A stretch of DNA of 64,000 nucleotides from JABCZH01 sp963803775 (lineage in GTDB: Bacteria; Acidobacteriota; Terriglobia; Terriglobales; Acidobacteriaceae). Below, in pieces: positions 17,671 to 24,232 of the stretch. The notes below the pieces were generated by a model. The model did no database searches, was not told the DNA's origin, and saw nothing but the letters and a program-made list of their open reading frames with translations. The position numbers and the translations under genes were made by a program. Location of the stretch: positions 1 to 64,000 of the forward strand of contig CAWDNS010000002.1 of NCBI GenBank assembly GCA_963803775.1, in the 5' to 3' direction. How positions within the stretch are numbered: the first letter of the stretch is position 1; every line of letters begins with the position of its first letter.

Positions 17671-17757
17671 TGGTAGAGCGAACGAGACAACCGGCTGTCC
17701 GCGGGGTATCATGTAGAAATTGACGGGCAGTTTAAGGCCGGTCGTTAGTCCTTCGTC
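17671..17757 (+). repeat. Right copy of the 88-bp direct repeat
   Basis: This is a decayed copy of the AhpD-like gene's 3' end (aaccggctgtccgcggggta at its core), with one base lost near 17688 so that the frame is broken. It runs into the stop-codon end of the alkyltransferase-like gene, preserving what was probably the original convergent junction. Confidence 0.75.
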
Positions 17758-18074
17758 GCTCGTCGTTTCGAAGTTCCTGACTTTTTGATTCGGGCCGGCT
17801 TGAATTCGTGGAGTTTCATATCCACGCGGCGGCCGCGGAAGACCACGCCCTCAGCTTCCAGCCGAAGCCGCTGCTCGATGGCGGAATCTCCACGAAGCTT
17901 TATTTCTCCTCCCGCTCCGAGCACACGCTGCCAGGGGAGCCCGAAAGAGCGGGGTAGGGTCCAAGCCACGCGCCTCGCAGCTCCGGGACAGCCCGCCGCG
18001 CGGGCAACCGCACCGTAGGTGGAAACCTTGCCTTTCGGGATTTTACGGATAGCGGCGATGATGCGAGTTTGCAT
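17745..18074 (-). CDS. Alkyltransferase-like protein (ATL), MGMT family with Cys replaced by Trp
   Basis: ATL proteins bind O6-alkylguanine lesions and pass them to nucleotide excision repair. They cannot transfer the alkyl group. This 109-residue protein has the MGMT DNA-binding fold (IPKGKVSTYGAVARAAG, GAARRVAWTL) and the active-site loop reads PWQRVLGAGG, with Trp where MGMT has the reactive Cys (PCHRV). That Cys-to-Trp change is the defining ATL feature. The start at 18074 is chosen over an upstream ATG at 18101 that would overlap the YeiH gene by 16 bp; neither has a strong ribosome binding site. It is downstream of the yeiH-like gene on the same strand. Confidence 0.85.
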   Translation of the reverse strand: MQTRIIAAIRKIPKGKVSTYGAVARAAGCPGAARRVAWTLPRSFGLPWQRVLGAGGEIKLRGDSAIEQRLRLEAEGVVFRGRRVDMKLHEFKPARIKKSGTSKRRATKD

Positions 18075-18085
18075 GCTCACGGAAC

Positions 18086-19009
18086 TCACAGTGCGATCCA
18101 TCCCACTCGAATCAGCCACAGCGATGCAACCGAGACCAACAACCACAACACGATTCCCTGCAAGAGCGGACGATGCCCTACTTCTTTCAGCGTACCGATG
18201 GAAATGCCGCTGCCGATCAGGTAAAGGGTCACGGTCAGGCCGATTTTCGCGAGTTTGGTGAGCGGTCCATAGGCAGGCGCGCCAGCTGGAAGATAGGTGT
18301 TGCAAACCGCCGCCAGGCAGAAAAAAGCAATAAACCACGGCCACTGAATTTTGGCCTTGGCACCTTTTGCCACCGCCGTTGCCAGCGCGACGGGAACGAT
18401 CCACAAGGCGCGCGCCAGTTTCACCGTGGTGCCCACAGCCAGGGCAACCGCGCCGTACTTAGTCGCAGCACCCACCACGGAACTAGTGTCGTGAATGGCC
18501 AGCGCGGCCCATAAGCCGAACTGGGTCTGGGTCAAATGAAAGGCGGCGCCGAGAAAAGGGAATGTCAGCAGCGCCACCGAATTGAGCACGAAAACCGTGC
18601 CGAGAGAGATGGCCATTTCTTCGTCGCTGGCGTGGGTGATCGGTCCCACTGCGGCGATGGCGCTTCCGCCGCAAATGGCAGTGCCAGTCGAAATCAGAAA
18701 TGCCGGTCGCCGCTCTACTTTTAACAACACTGCCAGCGCCATACCGGCGAGCATCGTGAAGCTGATGCTCAGCAGAGTGTATAGAAATCCGCTGCGACCG
18801 ACGCGAATCACCTCATGCAGGTTCATGCCAAAGCCCAGACCCACTACCGAGGCTTGCAGCAGAAAACGGGAAAGCTTGCGGGCACCCATGCTGTAAGGAT
18901 GTTTAAACGCCAGTCCAAAGATGAGGCCCATCGCGAGCGCGACGGGAGGCGAGGCAAATCCACTGGCGGATGTGATCAGCCCGAGAAAGAAAACGATTTT
19001 GGGTATCAT
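18086..19009 (-). CDS. YeiH/UPF0324-family membrane protein, putative sulfate/anion exporter
   Basis: The protein of 307 residues has about ten hydrophobic segments. It fits the YeiH family: VVGLGFGMNLHEV, TGTAICGGSAIAAVGPI, IHDTSSVVGAATKYG and the C-terminal IGLTVTLYLIGSGIS. Members are inner-membrane transporters proposed to move sulfate or related anions. The function is not settled. No regulator or sulfur gene lies next to it, and the downstream neighbour on the same strand encodes the ATL repair protein. The start at 19009 has a weak ribosome binding site. Confidence 0.8.
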   Translation of the reverse strand: MIPKIVFFLGLITSASGFASPPVALAMGLIFGLAFKHPYSMGARKLSRFLLQASVVGLGFGMNLHEVIRVGRSGFLYTLLSISFTMLAGMALAVLLKVERRPAFLISTGTAICGGSAIAAVGPITHASDEEMAISLGTVFVLNSVALLTFPFLGAAFHLTQTQFGLWAALAIHDTSSVVGAATKYGAVALAVGTTVKLARALWIVPVALATAVAKGAKAKIQWPWFIAFFCLAAVCNTYLPAGAPAYGPLTKLAKIGLTVTLYLIGSGISIGTLKEVGHRPLLQGIVLWLLVSVASLWLIRVGWIAL

Positions 19010-19059
19010 TCAGGATCGATGAGAAGCACCGCTGGCAAGAGCGCCGACGCCATTCGGCC

Positions 19060-19413
19060 TTACGCGGCCGTACCCTTGTAGGCATCCACCGCCTGCTGCT
19101 CGCTGTCGTAAACCTCAAAGACCGTCACCAGTTTGGTCAAGTGAAGCAAGTCGATGACGCGTTTTGTCAGGTTAGCCAACTTGATGTGCCCGTTATTATG
19201 GTGCGCCGTAGTGTAGAGGGCCACGAGTGTTCCCAAGCCACCGCTATCAATAAAAACGATGCCGGACAGGTTGAGGACCAAACGCTTTTGTTCCAGAATC
19301 AGCTTCTTGACGGTGTCACGAAGATAGGCGGATTCTTCCCCGAACACCAGGCGTCCGGCACAATCCACAATCAGAACGCCATCCACGATCCGGGTACTTA
19401 TCTTGAGTTGCAA
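19060..19413 (-). CDS. STAS-domain anti-sigma factor antagonist-like protein
   Basis: This protein of about 117 residues has a STAS domain: LKISTRIVDGVLIVDCAGRL, LILEQKRLVLNLSGIVFID, SGGLGTLVALYTTA. The Ser after Asp in FIDSGGLG is the usual phosphorylation site for control by an RsbW-like kinase and a PP2C phosphatase. I chose the TTG at 19413 because aggagg lies 7 bases upstream. Longer upstream frames add a basic, disordered stretch. The closest plausible partner in the window is the receiver-PP2C protein at 10796-11965, with no direct evidence for pairing. Confidence 0.85.
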   Translation of the reverse strand: MQLKISTRIVDGVLIVDCAGRLVFGEESAYLRDTVKKLILEQKRLVLNLSGIVFIDSGGLGTLVALYTTAHHNNGHIKLANLTKRVIDLLHLTKLVTVFEVYDSEQQAVDAYKGTAA

Positions 19414-19546
19414 ACCGGGCCTCCTGCAAGCTAGAAAACCAACTGAGAAGCGTACCTTGGGACACCTATTTACGCAAGGGCTTCGTGGACAGACTTGGAG
19501 TTTTGAGGAATTGGTGGGATTATTGGGCGCAAGAATTGAGGGTCGC

Positions 19547-19771
19547 ATGATCTTTCTAAAGAGCGTTCTGGGCGGAGTCGCCGGCGGAGTCGCAATGTGG
19601 ATCGTCATCGTCTGCGCATTCATGTGGCGGATGGGCACGCTCAGAACCACTGGGCTGACTGCCGTGGCTGGAGGGTGGAGTTATCTGCTCCATACGCGTT
19701 GGGTGGTGATTCTGCTGACCGCAGCTTTTGGAGTCGGCCTTTACCTAACAGCACACTGGACTTCAAACTAA
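19547..19771 (+). CDS. Small two-helix membrane protein, unknown function
   Basis: The protein of 74 residues begins at the ATG at 19547 (gaggg upstream). It has a hydrophobic segment (VLGGVAGGVAMWIVIVCAF) and a second near the end (WVVILLTAAFGVGLYLTAHW). It is divergent from the STAS gene. I do not recognise a family. Confidence 0.5.
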   Translation: MIFLKSVLGGVAGGVAMWIVIVCAFMWRMGTLRTTGLTAVAGGWSYLLHTRWVVILLTAAFGVGLYLTAHWTSN

Positions 19772-19838
19772 ACGAACACGCTGAGTTCAAGCAGCCTAAT
19801 GCCACCAGCTAACGGCACGCTGCCCGGCCAGCATCACG

Positions 19839-19844
19839 TATAAT
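19839..19844 (+). promoter_or_regulatory. Possible -10 element of the dnaX-ybaB-recR unit
   Basis: A perfect TATAAT ends 15 bases before the dnaX ATG. No clear -35 box is present at 16-18 bp spacing. Several genes in this window show the same pattern of a good -10 and a poor -35. Confidence 0.4.
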
Positions 19845-19859
19845 CAAGGCTTCCGCATC

Positions 19860-21632
19860 ATGAGCTATCAAGTCCTGGCGCGCAAATACCGGCCGCAAAA
19901 CTTCTCCGAAGTCATCGGGCAAGACCACGTTACGCGTACCCTGAAGAACGCACTGGAACAGGGTCGAACCGCCCACGGGTACATTTTCAGTGGCCACCGC
20001 GGCATTGGCAAGACAACCGTGGCACGCATTCTGGCGATGGCCCTGAACTGCCGCTCCTCCGACAAGCCGGTGACGGAACCGTGCGGAGTGTGTGAATCGT
20101 GTACCGAGATTCGTGCCGGAAATTCGGTCGATGTAATTGAGATTGACGCCGCCACCAACCGCGGCATTGATGAGATTCGCGAGTTGCGCGAAGCAGCCCG
20201 CTATCGTCCGGCGCGGGATCGATTCAAGATTTACATTCTGGATGAAGCTCACCAGATCACGGACGCGGCGTTCAATGCATTATTGAAAACGCTGGAGGAG
20301 CCTCCAGCGCATGTGGTTTTCATGCTGGCCACAACGCAGCCAGAAGATATTCCACAAACCATTCGGTCGCGCTGCCAACACTTCAGCTTTCGGGCGGTCC
20401 GTTTCGAAGAAATACTGGGGCAACTGAGAGATCTGGCAGGGCGGGAAAAGATCGAAGCTGACGAAGATGCGCTGGCCTTGCTGGCTGAGGCTGGAGACGG
20501 CTCGATGCGGGACGCGTTGTCGATTCTGGATCAGGCGATTGCGTCATCGGGCGGGCGGTTGACGGCGGAAGCAGTGCGGCAATTGGTAGGGACTGCGCCT
20601 GCGGGTGTGCTGGAAGAAGTGATGCAGGCGGTGGCGCGAAGCGCGAGTGATGAAGTGCTGAAGCTGGTGGACCGGCTCATCAGCGAAGGCCACAGTCCCA
20701 CACACTTTGCGCGCCAGATGGTGCGGTTTCTGCGTAATACCGTCGTCGCTAAGATTGCCGGCGGCGAGTCTTCCCTGCTGCAGATTTCCACGGACGAGCG
20801 GCAGCGGGTCGCACGAGTGGCGGAATTGTTCAGTGAGGAAGATTTGGCACGGCATTTGCAGATCATGCTGCGCACCCACGCCGAACTGGGGTACCGCCAA
20901 GAGCAGCGCTTTCATCTGGAGCTTGGGTTGCTGAAGATGGCCCATGCGCAGCGGTTGCTCCCGATCGAACAGTTATTGAGCGAAGCCGCGGCGCCGAGTG
21001 GCCCGCGACCAGCGGGAAAACCCTCTGTTGTACCGGACCTCAGGAAACCTGAGATTGCTCCGGTGGCCCGGACGTCGAACCAGGTTTCTCCGTTTGCCGC
21101 GGACTCAGCCCGAAAGAGTGGTTCTAAGCCGCAACTTTCTACCGAAGATGGCCCAACCGGGGCGCGAGTAGTGATGGGAGCGGCAGCGCCCGCAGTTGTA
21201 CCTCAATCGGAATCCGAAGAGTTGCCAGAATCGGGCATTTCCGTGGCACCGAATTCCCAGCCTGGCGAATTGCGCGATGCAGTCCTGAACGCGCTTGCGG
21301 GGCAACCGATGCTGCTAGCGCTTCTGGAGAGTGGAGAATGGAACGTCGAAGGCAACGAATTGGTGATCAAGGTGCCGTCGTCGGCAAGCGTGATTGAGAT
21401 GTCGCTGGCAGCGGATGCTAGGCGATTAGTGATCGCGACGGCCAGCGGAGTCCTCGGGCGTCCGATAAAGTTGAAGGTTGTGCCGAGTGGAAAACCACCT
21501 GGAACGGCGGGACCGGCGCGATCGAACGGTGGTGGACGCAGCCGAGTGGAACAGGACCCGGTAGTGCGGCGGATGAAAGAGAAGTTTGGGGCGGAGATCA
21601 GGACGATCATTGATTACAAGGAGAAGCAGTAA
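19860..21632 (+). CDS. dnaX: DNA polymerase III subunit gamma/tau
   Basis: DnaX is the clamp-loader ATPase of the replicative polymerase. The 590-residue protein has Walker A (GHRGIGKT, residues 45-52), a four-cysteine zinc site (C64, C75, C78, C81), Walker B (IYILDEAH, about 124-131) and the SRC motif (IRSRCQHF). The C-terminal third is variable and Pro/Ser-rich before a small terminal domain. I see no obvious A-rich slippery site for gamma production. A TATAAT at 19839-19844 lies 15 bases before the ATG and could be its -10 box. It begins a dnaX-ybaB-recR unit on the plus strand. Confidence 0.97.
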   Translation: MSYQVLARKYRPQNFSEVIGQDHVTRTLKNALEQGRTAHGYIFSGHRGIGKTTVARILAMALNCRSSDKPVTEPCGVCESCTEIRAGNSVDVIEIDAATNRGIDEIRELREAARYRPARDRFKIYILDEAHQITDAAFNALLKTLEEPPAHVVFMLATTQPEDIPQTIRSRCQHFSFRAVRFEEILGQLRDLAGREKIEADEDALALLAEAGDGSMRDALSILDQAIASSGGRLTAEAVRQLVGTAPAGVLEEVMQAVARSASDEVLKLVDRLISEGHSPTHFARQMVRFLRNTVVAKIAGGESSLLQISTDERQRVARVAELFSEEDLARHLQIMLRTHAELGYRQEQRFHLELGLLKMAHAQRLLPIEQLLSEAAAPSGPRPAGKPSVVPDLRKPEIAPVARTSNQVSPFAADSARKSGSKPQLSTEDGPTGARVVMGAAAPAVVPQSESEELPESGISVAPNSQPGELRDAVLNALAGQPMLLALLESGEWNVEGNELVIKVPSSASVIEMSLAADARRLVIATASGVLGRPIKLKVVPSGKPPGTAGPARSNGGGRSRVEQDPVVRRMKEKFGAEIRTIIDYKEKQ

Positions 21633-21645
21633 GGAAAGAGACACG

Positions 21646-21951
21646 ATGAGTGGATTTAACTTGCAGGAAATGATGTCGCAGGCCAAGCGGCAGTATGAAG
21701 TTTTGCAGAAGAAGATGGAAGAGACCGTGGTCGAAGGCTCCTCCGGTGGTGGCAGTGTGGTGGTCAAGATGGACGGCCGCAAGCAGGTTTTAAGCGTGAA
21801 GATCGATCCCGAAGCGGTGAAGAGCGGCGACGTGGAGATGTTGCAGGACTTGGTAACGGCCGCGATCAACGGGGCGGGCCGCAAAGTGGACGAGGCAATG
21901 CAATCCACCATGGGCGGCATGTTGGGTGGAATGGGGCTGCCGGGAATGTAG
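21646..21951 (+). CDS. YbaB/EbfC-family nucleoid-associated protein
   Basis: This 101-residue protein has the YbaB shape: an N-terminal helix (NLQEMMSQAKRQYEVLQKKM), a middle beta sheet (VVEGSSGGGSVVVKMDGRKQ, VLSVKIDPEAV), and a C-terminal helix (LVTAAINGAGRKVDEAM) before a Met/Gly tail. These proteins bind DNA as dimers and are found between dnaX and recR in many bacteria, as here. The ATG at 21646 has aaggaaag upstream. It starts 14 bp after dnaX. Confidence 0.95.
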   Translation: MSGFNLQEMMSQAKRQYEVLQKKMEETVVEGSSGGGSVVVKMDGRKQVLSVKIDPEAVKSGDVEMLQDLVTAAINGAGRKVDEAMQSTMGGMLGGMGLPGM

Positions 21952-21965
21952 GCCCGGATTACATA

Positions 21966-22565
21966 ATGTCGAAATTTGCAGAACCGATGGTGCGACTAAT
22001 TGATGAGTTAAAGAAGCTGCCGGGAATTGGCAGCAAGACCGCCCAGCGGCTGGCGTTTCACATCCTGCGGACCAACGACGAGGATGCAGAAGCCTTGGCT
22101 GCCGCGGTGCGCGACGTGAAAGCCAATCTGCGCCTGTGCACGGTCTGCAACAATATTACGGATGTTGATCCTTGCGTGTATTGCACCAGCGCCACGCGAA
22201 ATCAGCGGCTGGTTTGCGTCCTCGAAGAGGCAACAAACATCGCCGCCATCGAAAAAACCCAGCACTTCAATGGGGTGTACCACGTGCTGCATGGATCGAT
22301 TTCACCTCTGCACGGAATCGGTCCGGAGCAGTTGCGCATTTCAAACCTGATGCGGCGCGTAGACGACGGTCAAGTAGACGAGGTAATTCTGGCCACCAAT
22401 CCGACAGTGGAAGGCGAAGCCACCGCGACTTATCTTTCCGGGCAACTACGGCGTTCTGGGCTGCGGGTTACGCGCATTGCGATGGGCATCCCAGTGGGGA
22501 GTGACATCGAATATGCCGACGAAATCACCATGTTGAAGTCGATCGAGGGACGGCGGGAGTTATAG
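21966..22565 (+). CDS. recR: Recombination mediator protein RecR
   Basis: RecR works with RecF and RecO in loading RecA at gaps. The 199-residue protein has a helix-hairpin-helix (LKKLPGIGSKTAQRLAFHIL), a four-cysteine zinc finger (CTVCNNITDVDPCVYC), and a Toprim domain (LVCVLEEATNIAAIEKT and VDEVILATNPTVEGEATATY). Length and order are normal. It starts 14 bp after ybaB, so the three genes are almost certainly an operon. Confidence 0.97.
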   Translation: MSKFAEPMVRLIDELKKLPGIGSKTAQRLAFHILRTNDEDAEALAAAVRDVKANLRLCTVCNNITDVDPCVYCTSATRNQRLVCVLEEATNIAAIEKTQHFNGVYHVLHGSISPLHGIGPEQLRISNLMRRVDDGQVDEVILATNPTVEGEATATYLSGQLRRSGLRVTRIAMGIPVGSDIEYADEITMLKSIEGRREL

Positions 22566-22592
22566 ATTGCGTGCGAACTGTTCTGGACCGAA

Positions 22593-24050
22593 CTAGCCAG
22601 CCTTCCGCAGCGGCTTAACCATGACCGGGCGGCGATAAACCGTCTCCAGCAAATGGCGCGAGCCAGCAATGGTTTCAGCCATGCGGTCACGCGGGTTATA
22701 GTCCTGAGCGCGAATGAGCAGGAAGCCATTCTTACCCTCGCAAGCGATACGTTCGATTCGTCCATCGCGATCAGCGTCGAATGCATTTGCTAAGCGAAGC
22801 ACGGCGGCCAGCCGAATCGCGGTTTGACGCTGGCTCACGGTGAGTCCCGCCAATACTTTCTGTCCTGGCCGAGGGAAAGCACCACGATGATAGCGAGCTA
22901 CAGCAGCTACCATCCTCATTTTCTCCTGGCTCCATCCCAAGGGAGGATCGAGGCGCATAATCAGCTTCTGGCTGGTCTTGTGATGCGCTTTATCTTTTCG
23001 CGACAAGCCTACGTCGTGAAGAAGCGCCGCGAGTTGCAGCGTGTTGCGCTCTTCCCTGCCCCCGGTTCCAGGCATCGCCGGCAAGCCATCGTAAAGTTGC
23101 AGTGCCAGCCGGGCTACGTGTTGCGAGTGCTTGAAGTCGGGATCGAGCAGTGATGCCCATAAGCGCAGGCGGCTGAGGGCGATTGACTCCACTTGCTCAC
23201 CCTGCGGAAGTTGGTTGCGCCACGTGTTCCAGAGTGAAGTCTTGCCCAGCATCTTTTCGCGATAGGTTTCAATACGACGGCTGCGTTCCTCGAGTATCTT
23301 AATGCGCCAGCTCGAGCGGGCATCCGCATCAGGAAATGCATTGACCTGCACAGCCGTAGCCCAGAGTACGTCGAGGTCATGCACTTCGCCCAGAACATCC
23401 TGGAGTTGTTTGAGGTCGCCGCTCCATGCCGCATGTTGCATCGGTAGAAAGTTTTCCACGATGTAGCGGAAACGTTTCAAGCCGACGCGCAGCCGGTGAA
23501 AGGCCACCTGAGAGCGATTACGCAGGGCGCGATGATGCAGTTCATAGGCCGCGGTCCAGCGCTCCAGCGCCAGGTGCTGAAAGATGGGGCTACCCGGCCG
23601 CATTCGGGCAGCGCGACGCGGAAGTGAAGCAGCCCACCCGTGCCAGTGTTTGTGGTCGAATTGCGTGAGCGCCTGCGCAGCCTCGAGCTTGAGTTGGCTT
23701 TCGCGACCGGCCAGAAACTGGAGCAGAGAAACAGTCACGGGATCGTCGAGAGTTCCTAGCCGCGCCACCCATTCCTCCGTTACCTGCACGTCACGGAGTT
23801 CGCCCAAGCGGTCGAAAAGGCGTTTGGCAGCCTTCTTCATCTGTTTCCAGGAGGGGTCGGGATCGAGCGCTCGCAGACCATCCGCGATGGAGCGACAGCG
23901 GCGAAGGGCGACGCGGAGATCGTGAACCGGATCAGGGGCAAAATCCACGCTCGCGCGAGCGCATTCCTCTAATACACGGTGCATCCAGAAGGCGAGGCCG
24001 GTGGTTGCTGACGGTCTTTTGGCCGACGCCACGATGGCACTTGCAGACAT
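22593..24050 (-). CDS. CHAD-domain protein fused to an HD/Ppx-C-like phosphohydrolase domain
   Basis: The protein of 485 residues has a CHAD domain in the first half: VHDLRVALRRCRSI, RLFDRLGELRDVQV, RLRVGLKRFRYIVEN and LQDVLGEVHDLDVLW with the conserved His/Arg/Lys that bind polyphosphate. The second half holds an HD motif (LAALLHDVGL) as in the C-terminal domain of Ppx/GppA, followed by VAAVARYHRG and RQTAIRLAAVLRLANAFD. A CHAD unit plus an HD unit suggests polyphosphate binding joined to phosphohydrolase or nucleotide work. The exact activity is unknown. It is convergent with recR, and the start codon lacks a clear ribosome binding site. Confidence 0.85.
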   Translation of the reverse strand: MSASAIVASAKRPSATTGLAFWMHRVLEECARASVDFAPDPVHDLRVALRRCRSIADGLRALDPDPSWKQMKKAAKRLFDRLGELRDVQVTEEWVARLGTLDDPVTVSLLQFLAGRESQLKLEAAQALTQFDHKHWHGWAASLPRRAARMRPGSPIFQHLALERWTAAYELHHRALRNRSQVAFHRLRVGLKRFRYIVENFLPMQHAAWSGDLKQLQDVLGEVHDLDVLWATAVQVNAFPDADARSSWRIKILEERSRRIETYREKMLGKTSLWNTWRNQLPQGEQVESIALSRLRLWASLLDPDFKHSQHVARLALQLYDGLPAMPGTGGREERNTLQLAALLHDVGLSRKDKAHHKTSQKLIMRLDPPLGWSQEKMRMVAAVARYHRGAFPRPGQKVLAGLTVSQRQTAIRLAAVLRLANAFDADRDGRIERIACEGKNGFLLIRAQDYNPRDRMAETIAGSRHLLETVYRRPVMVKPLRKAG

Positions 24051-24232
24051 AAGTGCGTAAAGCTTACATCAGGAAACAACTTTATGCTGGCCGGGCAATG
24101 GGCTCAAGCGGCTTATAAACTGTTGCAACCAGGCGAATGCCAGCCTGATTTGCGTCAGGATTCTATTACCTCCGTAACATGCATCCTCTTACTTTCTGCA
24201 CTACCCTAAGGTGGTAGTCGTAGGAGTCGCGT

